18,474 nt of DNA from Deltaproteobacteria bacterium (GTDB lineage Bacteria > Desulfobacterota > Binatia > UBA9968). The notes below the pieces were generated by a model that saw only the letters and a list, made by a program, of their open reading frames with translations, did no database searches and had not been told where the DNA came from. This document shows, one piece after another, positions 1 to 6,579 of the stretch; position 1 is the stretch's first letter, and each line of letters opens with the position of its first letter. The translations under genes and the position numbers were made by a program. The stretch lies in contig JACPFH010000126.1 in NCBI GenBank assembly GCA_016183075.1, positions 1-18,474 of the forward strand. The letters are read 5' to 3'.

Positions 1-747
1 ATGGCATTCTCGCGGATCGCCGACAGGCTTGGCTCCGTGCTCCAGTAGCTCCTTAAGCATCTTCCCCTGGTTGTACTGCGTGCCGCGGATGAGAAAATTC
101 TCCGCGGCCTCTCCCCAGTATTCCTTCAGCCACGGGATATTGGCCTCGAACCCACCCGAGGCGACTACCACGGACTTGGCTCTGACCTCATGCGTCTCTC
201 CGCCACGCCGGACGATGGCCGACAGAAACTCCCCGTCGCGGACCTTCAGCTCGCGCGCTTCTGTCTCGTATCCCACCGGGATGTCCAGCTTGCGAGCGGC
301 GTCGTAATAGGCGTTCATCATCGCCTTGCCGCCGCCCAGCATGAAAAGATTGGTCCGCGTCAGGTGCAGCGTGCCCCGCAGCGGCTGCTGCCAGCGCACC
401 CCGTTCGCCAGCATCCATTGCTCAAGGTCGGCCGACTCGCGGATCGTGAGCCGGGCGAGCTGCTCGTTTGTCTCGCCACCCGTCACTCGCACCAGGTCTT
501 CCCAGAATTCTTCTTCGCTGTAGGGGCCCGTTACGCGCTCGGTGGCCCGCGGGTGCATGTAGCGGATGTCGCGGGTGTGGCGGCTGTTGCCGCCGCGGAA
601 GGCCTGTGGAGCGCTCTCCACAACAATCACCTCTGCGCCCGCGCGTCGCGCGGTTAGCGCCGCGCACAGGGCCGCGTTGCCGCCGCCGATAACCAGGACA
701 TCACAGCCCCGGGTCAGGTCTGCTATCATGACGATATTCTTACTCAT
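1..747 (-). CDS. FAD-dependent tricarballylate dehydrogenase-like oxidoreductase (TcuA family), partial
   Basis: This is the N-terminal 249 codons of a flavoprotein of the fumarate reductase/succinate dehydrogenase family; the C-terminal half lies beyond the window edge. Residues 16-30 hold the Rossmann nucleotide-binding turn (VLVIGGGNAALCAAL). About 25 residues later comes the flavin-contact stretch with FRGGNSRHTRDIRYMH, which I associate with TcuA-type tricarballylate dehydrogenases. Further along are GGGKAMMNAYYDAARKL and VVVASGGFEAN, both usual in this family. TcuA oxidises tricarballylate to cis-aconitate using FAD, but relatives act on other carboxylic acids, so the substrate is open. 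The start at 747 is the first ATG of the open frame; a second ATG lies at 729, and neither has a clear Shine-Dalgarno. The gene is transcribed away from the eutA-like gene and has its own promoter at 790-818, so it is probably not part of the hydrogenase operon. Confidence 0.8.
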   Translation of the reverse strand, partial: MSKNIVMIADLTRGCDVLVIGGGNAALCAALTARRAGAEVIVVESAPQAFRGGNSRHTRDIRYMHPRATERVTGPYSEEEFWEDLVRVTGGETNEQLARLTIRESADLEQWMLANGVRWQQPLRGTLHLTRTNLFMLGGGKAMMNAYYDAARKLDIPVGYETEARELKVRDGEFLSAIVRRGGETHEVRAKSVVVASGGFEANIPWLKEYWGEAAENFLIRGTQYNQGKMLKELLEHGAKPVGDPRECH

Positions 748-1158
748 TGATCCGGCGCATTCGCACCGCGCGCCGGTATTCAAAAAATCATTTAACGTGA
801 AGCCGTTTTCCCTGTCAACGAAGCCCAAAGAAGCATCAAATATCAAAGGGCAGAAGGGCGAGGTGGCTCTCTGAGCGGAACATGAAACGAGGAGCACACA
901 GCGACCGAAGGGGAGCGTGAGCGAGGCTGCAGACGTCCGATCACAGACGGTACAGATCATGGCACGAACCCATCGGCCGCAGCCGAGAGCGCGCCCCCCG
1001 AGGGAGCGGAGTCCGTGGAGCGAAGGGAGCCGCGAAGCCCCTAAATTCTGGATGCAAACACGAACCCAGGCCGGGTGGCAAGTGGGTGCGTGTTATGGTA
1101 AGAAAATTGATTGTTTGCCGGTTTGAGGCCGGGAGTTCAAGGGAAAGGATTAGGCAGG
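748..1158. other. Intergenic region without a recognisable gene
   Basis: The left part holds the promoter of the divergent gene. From about 870 to 1050 the sequence is purine-rich with many recurring GAGCG/GCGAAG-like words and no convincing reading frame. I searched for a cobalamin riboswitch, because EutA serves a B12 enzyme, and saw no B12 box. The right end carries AAAGGA at 1144-1149, a plausible ribosome binding site for the ATG at 1159. No plus-strand promoter is clear. Confidence 0.4.
790..818 (-). promoter_or_regulatory. sigma-70-type promoter for the FAD dehydrogenase
   Basis: On the minus strand a perfect -35 TTGACA (813-818) is followed by a 17-bp spacer and a -10 TTAAAT (790-795, 4 of 6 to consensus). 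The predicted transcription start near 783 leaves a leader of about 36 bases before the ATG at 747. Spacing and orientation fit the divergent gene. Confidence 0.55.
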
Positions 1159-2754
1159 ATGATCGACCAGCGGGTTGAAGAAACGCATATTTTTCACGAG
1201 GGACACGACGACGATTTGGATGCGGAGCACGGTTGGACGAGCGAGGAGGCGCTCGCGGATGAGGAGCACCCGATGTGGCGCTCGGAACGAGTCGCGCTCA
1301 ACTCTGTCGGAATCGATATCGGTTCCTCAACCTCACATCTTATCTTCTCCCGGTTGACCCTGCGGCGCCAGGGACTGGCGCTATCCAGCCGGTTCGTGGT
1401 GGTCAAGCGGGAAATGCTCTTTGAATCCCCCATCCTTTTGACCCCGTATCTCAACCGGACAACGATCGATACCAATGAGCTGAACGCGTTTATCTCGGAA
1501 GCCTACCGCAAGGCGGGTTTGACACCGAAGGATATCGATACCGGCGCGGTCATTGTCACGGGTGAAGCAGCCAAGAAGAAGAATGCCGAGGCGATCGCGG
1601 CGCTTTTTTCGGCTCAGGCCGGAAAATTCGTCTGTGCCACGGCCGGCCACAATCTGGAAGCGATTCTATCCGCTTATGGCTCCGGGGCCGTGGCCATGAC
1701 GCTGGATCAAGGCGGGGACTATACGGTGATGAACGTGGATGTCGGCGGGGGCACGAGCAAGCTGGCCGTCGTGCAGCGTGGCAAGGTGGTAGATACCGCC
1801 GCATTGGAAGTCGGGGCGCGTCTGGTGGCGATGGACGAAAACGGCAGGATCGATCGCATCGAAGACGCCGGGGCAAAGATCGCCGCGGCTGCCGGCGTGC
1901 GGCTCAGCCTGGGGGGGATCCTGGATGAGAGCGAGAAAGACAGGATGGCCCGCGTGCTCTGTGATTGCCTGTTCGAGGTTTTGCAGCGGGGTTCGCTCTC
2001 ACCGCTGACCCAGAGTCTGATGCTGACCCCGCAGATTGCGTTTACGGACCGCATCGACGCGCTGCTCTTCTCCGGCGGGGTCTCAGAGTACATTTATGGC
2101 TTTGAATCCCGGGATCTCGGCGATATCGGAAACCATCTGGGAAAGCGGGTGCGCGAACGCTCCAGCAATTTGCAAGCCAATATCGCGCTCAAGAACCCTC
2201 AGGTGCGCATCCGGGCCACGGTTATCGGGGCATCCCAGTACACGGTTCAGGTCAGCGGTAATACCATTTATGTTTCTGATCAGGATTTGCTGCCGCTTCG
2301 TAACTTGCAGGTGGTGACGCCGCAGATCCGACAGCGCGAGCCGCTCGGGATCGAGGATGTCGAGGATGCGGTAGACAAAGCGTTAAAGCGTTTCGACATC
2401 GTCGACGGAGAAAGGGCGGTTGCGTTGGCCATCCACTGGGAGCTGGGGCCCGCCTATCCCCTTATTCGAACTCTGGCCGAGGGGCTCGGCCGGGCCATGA
2501 AGGAGCACATCGACAAGGGCCACCCGCTGGTGCTGGTTTTTGATGCCGACATCGCCCGGCTCATGGGCAACATCATTGAGAAGGAGATCCTGCCGGGGCG
2601 GGGCATCGTTTCTATCGATGGCATCGATCTGAAGGATTTTGATTTCGTCGACATCGGCGAGGAGCTGCCGGACGCCAAGGCAGTTCCCGTGGTGATCAAG
2701 TCCTTGATCTTCCGCCATAGCGAATGGGGTCGTGGCCACGCGCACCATCACTAG
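1159..2754 (+). CDS. eutA: EutA-like ethanolamine ammonia-lyase reactivating factor
   Basis: The product has 531 residues from the ATG at 1159, chosen because AAAGGA lies 9 bases upstream; an in-frame start at 1111 has no such site. It is an actin/Hsp70-fold ATPase. The phosphate-1 loop is GIDIGSSTSHL from residue 51, the phosphate-2 motif is VDVGGGTSK at 193-201, and the adenosine motif is LFSGGVSEYIYG around 303-314. The first motif followed by IFSRLTL is characteristic of EutA, which swaps damaged B12 out of ethanolamine ammonia-lyase (EutBC) using ATP. The protein is longer than enterobacterial EutA (about 467). Extra sequence is at the N terminus, rich in His and Asp (HEGHDDDLDAEHG), and the C terminus ends HAHHH. 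No eutB or eutC is in the window, so the partner enzyme is unknown. It could reactivate a different B12 enzyme or serve distant eutBC. Confidence 0.85.
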   Translation: MIDQRVEETHIFHEGHDDDLDAEHGWTSEEALADEEHPMWRSERVALNSVGIDIGSSTSHLIFSRLTLRRQGLALSSRFVVVKREMLFESPILLTPYLNRTTIDTNELNAFISEAYRKAGLTPKDIDTGAVIVTGEAAKKKNAEAIAALFSAQAGKFVCATAGHNLEAILSAYGSGAVAMTLDQGGDYTVMNVDVGGGTSKLAVVQRGKVVDTAALEVGARLVAMDENGRIDRIEDAGAKIAAAAGVRLSLGGILDESEKDRMARVLCDCLFEVLQRGSLSPLTQSLMLTPQIAFTDRIDALLFSGGVSEYIYGFESRDLGDIGNHLGKRVRERSSNLQANIALKNPQVRIRATVIGASQYTVQVSGNTIYVSDQDLLPLRNLQVVTPQIRQREPLGIEDVEDAVDKALKRFDIVDGERAVALAIHWELGPAYPLIRTLAEGLGRAMKEHIDKGHPLVLVFDADIARLMGNIIEKEILPGRGIVSIDGIDLKDFDFVDIGEELPDAKAVPVVIKSLIFRHSEWGRGHAHHH

Positions 2755-2776
2755 AAGAGTGACCGGCGAAGCCGCA

Positions 2777-2907
2777 GAGCATCGGAGCATTGGAGCAAAT
2801 GACCGCCGACCGATGACCGACGACCGCCGGCGGTCGGCCGTCTGCCGTCGTCGGTCTCGTTCACAATGGGGGAATGCGAAAATGCGGTCCCCTGCTCTAT
2901 TGCTCTA
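2777..2907. repeat. Palindromic repeat element with a 4+4 heptamer core
   Basis: The core at 2801-2856 is eight contiguous 7-bp units: four of the form GACCGNN, then four inverted ones ending GTC. They meet at a perfect 16-bp palindrome, CGACCGCCGGCGGTCG (2821-2836). The outer flanks carry 8-bp-phased words: AGCATCGG/AGCATTGG on the left, and their near-complements TGCTCTAT/TGCTCTAG on the right. The element fills the gap between the eutA-like gene and the next gene and ends just before that gene's ribosome binding site. No ORF is inside it. Confidence 0.6.
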
Positions 2908-2925
2908 GCGAGAGGAGATGAAGTT

Positions 2926-3528
2926 ATGAGAGAGATCCTGAGCGGTATCTTTACTTGGCCATGGTTCTCCGAGCCCCACGGTTACAATTTCAATGGCTAT
3001 TTGATCCGCCACAGCGCGGGGAACCTCTCCATTGATCCCGTGGAGCCTACGCCTGAGGATCTCGAAGAGATCGCGCGTTTAGGGGTGAGCCGCATCATTC
3101 TGACCAATCGCAACCATTCCCGAGCCGCGAACAAGCTTCGCAGCCGCACCGGCGCCCGCACGGCCATCCATCCCGCGGATGCCCCCCATGCCCGCGGCCA
3201 AGGAACCGATCTCGACGACGAGCTTAAGCCGGGCGAGAAGGTCGGTCCGCTGGTGGTAGTCGGTGTGCCGGGAAAGTCGGCGGGGGAGGTTGCCTTCCAC
3301 TGGCCGGAGCGGAAGATCCTGCTCGTGGGGGACGCGGTGATCGGTAACCCGCCGGGCCGGTGCGGTCTTTTGCCCGACAGGGTGGTCGATGATCCAGCGC
3401 GCCTGCGCGCCAGCGTCAAGGGACTGCTGGCGCTTGACTTCGATGTGCTTCTTCCGGGGGATGGCGCTCCGATCCTTCAGGACGGGAAATCGCGACTGAA
3501 AGAACTCGCGGACACCTTCGCGCCATAA
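2926..3528 (+). CDS. Metallo-beta-lactamase-fold protein lacking metal ligands
   Basis: The product has 200 residues. The start at 2926 is preceded by AGAGGAG at 2911-2917, 8 bases upstream; an ATG at 2866 in the same frame lies within the repeat element and has no such site. The fold is visible as a series of MBL landmarks: an N-terminal NGYLIRH strand region, ILTNRNHSRAA where the HxHxDH motif belongs (residues 58-68), VPGKSAGEVAFH in place of the PGHTPG loop, LLVGDAVIG, and LLPGDG in place of the final PGHG. Three of the four HxHxDH positions and both later His positions are replaced, so a normal two-zinc hydrolase site is unlikely. I recall MBL subfamilies with TNRxH at this place, so this may be an ancestral feature of a non-hydrolytic branch. 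Function unknown. Confidence 0.7.
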   Translation: MREILSGIFTWPWFSEPHGYNFNGYLIRHSAGNLSIDPVEPTPEDLEEIARLGVSRIILTNRNHSRAANKLRSRTGARTAIHPADAPHARGQGTDLDDELKPGEKVGPLVVVGVPGKSAGEVAFHWPERKILLVGDAVIGNPPGRCGLLPDRVVDDPARLRASVKGLLALDFDVLLPGDGAPILQDGKSRLKELADTFAP

Positions 3529-3534
3529 GGCGCG

Positions 3535-3555
3535 GCCGGCGCGGGGCCGGCTTTT
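3535..3555 (+). terminator. Rho-independent terminator
   Basis: GCCGGC (3535-3540) pairs with GCCGGC (3546-3551) over a 5-base loop and is followed by TTTT (3552-3555). It lies 7 bases past the stop of the MBL-fold gene, so it separates that gene from the hydrogenase accessory module. Confidence 0.6.
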
Positions 3556-3589
3556 CCGTGTCCACTATGGCTGGGTTAGATCGAGATTG

Positions 3590-3718
3590 CGATTCCGCCG
3601 AAAAACCCCGGTCACCCTTCGACGTAGCTCAGGGCGAACGGGGTGGTTGATAACGTTAACGATTTTCCGTTCATGCTGAGCCCGTCGAAGCATGAAAAGC
3701 CCTTTTTCAGCGGAATCG
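3590..3718. repeat. Composite nested palindromic element (REP/MITE-like)
   Basis: Outer arms of 16 bp, CGATTCCGCCGAAAAA (3590-3605) and TTTTTCAGCGGAATCG (3703-3718), are inverted with one mismatch. Inside them lie a second inverted pair: TTCGACGTAGCTCAGGGC with GAACGG (3618-3641), and CCGTTCATGCTGAGCCCG with TCGAA (3667-3689). The centre holds TAACGTTA. The inner words resemble the widespread TTCGACGGGCTCAGG repeat of many proteobacterial genomes. There is no transposase. It sits directly before a predicted promoter. Confidence 0.6.
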
Positions 3719-3724
3719 AGTGCG

Positions 3725-3753
3725 TTGACTTTGCATAAATTTTCGCATAACTT
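3725..3753 (+). promoter_or_regulatory. Possible sigma-70 promoter for the accessory module
   Basis: TTGACT (3725-3730, 5 of 6 to the -35 consensus), a 17-bp spacer, and TAACTT (3748-3753), which keeps only the conserved T, A and final T of a -10. The predicted start near 3760 is about 28 bases before the ATG at 3788. AT-richness here contrasts with the surroundings. Confidence 0.4.
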
Positions 3754-3787
3754 TCTAAAGTATTGATCTTACAGGCCCTTTACTCCT

Positions 3788-3973
3788 ATGCAAGAACTTA
3801 GCGGGTGGCAAAACTTTCTCGGCATCCTTACCAAGCCCGACAATATTCCCATTGCGGGAATGCTACTGTTGGTTCTCTTTTTCACCTGGATTGGACTGAG
3901 GCAGGCCTTCAAGAACGACCGGCGTATTGAAGAAGGAAAAAAAGACCAGATCCTCGATGAGATGTGGAGGTAA
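3788..3973 (+). CDS. Small single-helix membrane protein
   Basis: The product has 61 residues with one hydrophobic segment at about 22-41 (IAGMLLLVLFFTWIGLRQAF), then a charged tail (KNDRRIEEGKKDQILDEMWR). The segment fits an inner-membrane helix with the basic tail on the cytoplasmic side. I do not recognise a family. Its stop codon (3971-3973) lies between the GGAGG that serves the next gene and that gene's TTG start, so the two are coupled. Its place at the head of a run leading to a ferredoxin and hydrogenase suggests a membrane anchor or adaptor for the complex; that is inference from context. No strong ribosome binding site precedes the ATG. Confidence 0.6.
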   Translation: MQELSGWQNFLGILTKPDNIPIAGMLLLVLFFTWIGLRQAFKNDRRIEEGKKDQILDEMWR

Positions 3974-3976
3974 GGA

Positions 3977-4649
3977 TTGAGGGTCTTGGCCTTGGCCGTT
4001 GCGGGGATTCTTTGCATCGCGTTTTCTTTCGCGCACGGGCAGGAAGGAATTGGCGGCCGGTCTGAGGCGTGCTCACCTTGGCAGGGCGTTACATCTCGAT
4101 CCCTCCCATGTCGAAGCCAGGACGCTTTTCGGCTGGATCCAAATGGAGATTCGCGGCGACTACGCATCGGCGGCTACAGAGTATCGTAAGGTGATCGAGA
4201 TCAAGCCCGAGTCCGCCGAAGCGCGCAACAATCTCGGCGTGGCGCTCGAAAAGGTTGGGGACCTGGAAGGGGCCATCGCCGCTTTCACGCAGGCCATCGC
4301 CCTGCGCGGGGATTACGGCGAGGCATGGAGCAACCGGGGTTGGGCATACGCCGAGCTCAAGCGGTGGCGTGAGGCCCGGCGGGATTTCGAGCAAGGGTTG
4401 AAGATCAATCCGCGGGATGATGGGGCGCTGTACGGCCTCTCTCGCACGCTCAAAGAGGCGCGCGACTACGCCGGAGCAGGGCAGGCGCTCAGGACTCTCA
4501 CGGCTCGAACCTCGAATTTCGTTTACTGGCTTGAGTGGGGCCAGCTTCAACTGGTTCGTTACTACTGGGTGTTGCTCGTGGTTGCGGGCGGAGCCTTCCT
4601 GCACGCGCGTTATCTAAAAGCAAAGGCAAGGAGGCAATTGGATGGCTGA
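3977..4649 (+). CDS. Exported TPR-repeat protein with apparent frameshift
   Basis: GGAGG at 3966-3970 lies 6 bases before a TTG start at 3977. From there the frame reads a good Sec signal peptide (MRVLALAVAGILCIAFSFAHG). That frame soon loses sense. The +1 frame, open from 3999, carries four TPR units: about ARTLFGW..IKPES, ARNNLGV..LRGDY, AWSNRGW..INPRD and ALYGLSR..TARTS. A C-terminal hydrophobic helix follows (YYWVLLVVAGGAFLHARY), then a basic tail. Removing one base from AGGAAGGAA at 4041-4049 would join HGQE to ELAAGLRRAHLG cleanly. The intact protein would be periplasmic TPRs with a C-terminal anchor, a scaffold type also described in some high-affinity hydrogenase clusters (from memory). 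The stop overlaps the ferredoxin start by 8 bases. It could be a sequencing indel or a real lesion. Confidence 0.65.
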
Positions 4650-5196
4650 TGAGGGCGGAAAAAAGCGCAAGGGGACCGCTCTTTTGGCGGTGATGGACGA
4701 GAACTGCTCGAGTTGCGCGGGCTCGCCGTTGTGCGAGCTCCATTGCCCGGTCGATGACTGCATTAACCTGCTCTACGAGGAGCTCCCTGGGGGCGGGCTC
4801 AAGCCTTACCGGGTATGGGTGGACAACGACAAGTGCATCGGCTGCCAGATGTGCTACAGCGACGATCTGACCAAAGTCCACCGGCACAAAGAAACCGGGG
4901 AGATCTACTACGAGTACGCCAACCGGTTCTACGACAGTTCGAGAAAGCCGCTGGCGCCGGACCAGATGCCGAAGAAGTTCCAGCTCCAGTTGATCGGCAC
5001 GGAGTCCGAGGATCGCCTGGACAAGAAGATCTGCCCGTGGGATGCGATCAAGATGTACGAATACGAAGAGGCTCTTGAAGTCTCCAAGTACTTTTACGAT
5101 CCATCGAAGTTCAAAACGGTTGGCGGCCTTTATGTCGTCGATTCGGAGGGGAAGAAGGATCTAGAGGAGCAGCAGAAGGATCTCTACGGCGGATAG
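4642..5196 (+). CDS. Ferredoxin-type protein with two [4Fe-4S] clusters
   Basis: The product has 184 residues. GGAGG at 4629-4633 lies 8 bases before the ATG. Cysteines fall in a two-cluster ferredoxin pattern. C22, C25 and C31 are followed by C35-Pro; C65, C68 and C71 (CIGCQMC) are followed, after a 59-residue insert, by C131-Pro-Trp (KICPWDAI). The proline-linked Cys of each half would complete the other half's cluster. C40 is extra. There is no signal peptide or membrane helix, so it should be cytoplasmic, unlike the Tat-exported hydrogenase small subunit. It could carry electrons to or from an enzyme on the cytoplasmic side, or be exported with a partner. The insert between the last two ligands is rich in Tyr and charged residues and is not part of a minimal ferredoxin. 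It overlaps the TPR gene and precedes the carboxyltransferase gene by 18 bases. Confidence 0.8.
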   Translation: MADEGGKKRKGTALLAVMDENCSSCAGSPLCELHCPVDDCINLLYEELPGGGLKPYRVWVDNDKCIGCQMCYSDDLTKVHRHKETGEIYYEYANRFYDSSRKPLAPDQMPKKFQLQLIGTESEDRLDKKICPWDAIKMYEYEEALEVSKYFYDPSKFKTVGGLYVVDSEGKKDLEEQQKDLYGG

Positions 5197-5214
5197 CGCC
5201 GCAGCGATAGGACT

Positions 5215-6579
5215 ATGGGAAAGAAAATTGAGCTTTGCGAAACCGTGCTGCGCGACGCGCACCAGTCTTTGCTCGCCACGCGGATGCGCGCCGAGGATAT
5301 GCTGCCGATAGCGGAAAAACTCGACCGGGTAGGATTCTGGTCGGTGGAGATGTGGGGCGGCGCCACCTTCGATGCCGGTTTGCGATATCTTAAAGAGTGT
5401 CCATGGGAGCGCTTGCGTCTCATTCGGAGGGCGATGCCGAAGACCCGTATGCAGATGCTTCTTCGAGGGCAGAACGTTGTCGGTTATCGCAACTACCCGG
5501 ATGACGTGGTGGAACGCTTCGTCGAGAAGGCTGCTGACAACGGTATCGATGTTTTTAGAGTCTTCGACGCCATGAATGACGTCCGCAATATGAAGACGGC
5601 CTTCGAGGCGGTCAAGAAGACCGGGAAGGTCCTCGAAGCGTCGCTCTGCTACACGATAAGCCCGGTTCACACGCTGGACTACTTTGTCCGGTTGGCGGAG
5701 CGCTTGGTGGAGATGGGGACGGATGTGCTTTGTGTAAAAGACATGGCAGGGCTGCTCTCACCCTACGTGGGCTACGAGCTTATTCGCCGGTTGAAGGAGC
5801 GCATTGGGGTTCCGATTCACCTCCATTCTCATTGCACCACGGGCATGGCCCCCATGACGTACGTCATGGCGGTAGAGGCGGGAGTGGATATCGTCGACAC
5901 GGCTATCTCTCCCATGTCTGAGGGAACCTCGCAGCCGGCCACGGAGGCCATGGTAGTGGCCTTGCGCGGGACTCCCTACGATACCGGCCTGAGTTTGAAG
6001 CTTTTGGGAGAGATTGCGGAACATTTCCGCGCGGTGCGCGGCAAGTATGCGGATTTTGACAGTCCGGTAAGCAGCCAGATCCATGCCGATATCATGGAAT
6101 CCCAGATCCCGGGCGGCATGTTCTCCAATCTGGTCAGTCAGCTACGGCAGCAGAAGGCGGAGGACAAGCTGGAGGCGGTTTTGAAAGAGGTGGAGGCGGT
6201 GAGAAAAGATCTCGGTTATCCTCCGCTGGTGACCCCCACGAGCCAGATCGTGGGCTCCCAGGCAACGCTGAATGTCCTGACGGGCAAGCGCTACGGCGTC
6301 GTGACCGTGGAAACCCGCAACTACATCTCGGGACTCTACGGAGAGCCTCCCGCGCCGATAAGCGATGAAATGATTCAGATGGCGTTGGGGAAGAAGAAGC
6401 CTATTACCGTGAGACCGGCGGATCTCTTGGAGCCGGGATGGGAGAAGGCGCGCGCCGCGCTAGGGGCGGCAGCTAGCGACGAGGATGCGCTCTCTTACGC
6501 CCTCTTTCCGGAAGTAGCGAAGGAGTTCTTCGCCTGGCGTTCCCAACGGCAGAAGGCCTCCCAGAGCGCTGCGGCTTGA
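5215..6579 (+). CDS. Carboxyltransferase subunit (oxaloacetate decarboxylase alpha / PycB-like) without biotin domain
   Basis: The product has 454 residues and is a TIM-barrel carboxyltransferase. The metal site is complete: D14 in ETVLRDAHQSLLATR, the carbamylated-type Lys K175 in CVKDMAG, and H204 and H206 in HLHSHCTTG. These sit exactly three residues before the ligands I recall for Vibrio oxaloacetate decarboxylase (D17, K178, H207, H209). The post-barrel helical domain is present (IPGGMFSNLVSQL, PLVTPTSQIVGSQA, GLYGEPPAPI). The chain ends without the biotinyl domain and no MKM motif is seen. Family members move a carboxyl group between biotin and pyruvate/oxaloacetate, so a separate carrier protein would be needed, and none is in the window. 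It is the last gene before the sigma-54 region. Why it sits with a hydrogenase is unclear; anaplerosis during H2-driven growth is one guess. Confidence 0.85.
   Translation: MGKKIELCETVLRDAHQSLLATRMRAEDMLPIAEKLDRVGFWSVEMWGGATFDAGLRYLKECPWERLRLIRRAMPKTRMQMLLRGQNVVGYRNYPDDVVERFVEKAADNGIDVFRVFDAMNDVRNMKTAFEAVKKTGKVLEASLCYTISPVHTLDYFVRLAERLVEMGTDVLCVKDMAGLLSPYVGYELIRRLKERIGVPIHLHSHCTTGMAPMTYVMAVEAGVDIVDTAISPMSEGTSQPATEAMVVALRGTPYDTGLSLKLLGEIAEHFRAVRGKYADFDSPVSSQIHADIMESQIPGGMFSNLVSQLRQQKAEDKLEAVLKEVEAVRKDLGYPPLVTPTSQIVGSQATLNVLTGKRYGVVTVETRNYISGLYGEPPAPISDEMIQMALGKKKPITVRPADLLEPGWEKARAALGAAASDEDALSYALFPEVAKEFFAWRSQRQKASQSAAA

Noticed and set aside
190..657. Plus-strand open frames across the first 700 bases
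   Set aside because: They are antisense to a clear flavoprotein and have biased, low-information translations typical of GC-rich shadow frames.
1076..1091. TGGCAAGTGGGTGCGT as a sigma-54 promoter for the eutA-like gene
   Set aside because: The GC element is one base too close to the GG element; sigma-54 promoters do not tolerate this spacing well.
748..1158. Cobalamin riboswitch upstream of the eutA-like gene
   Set aside because: No B12-box-like sequence or conserved core could be found by eye.
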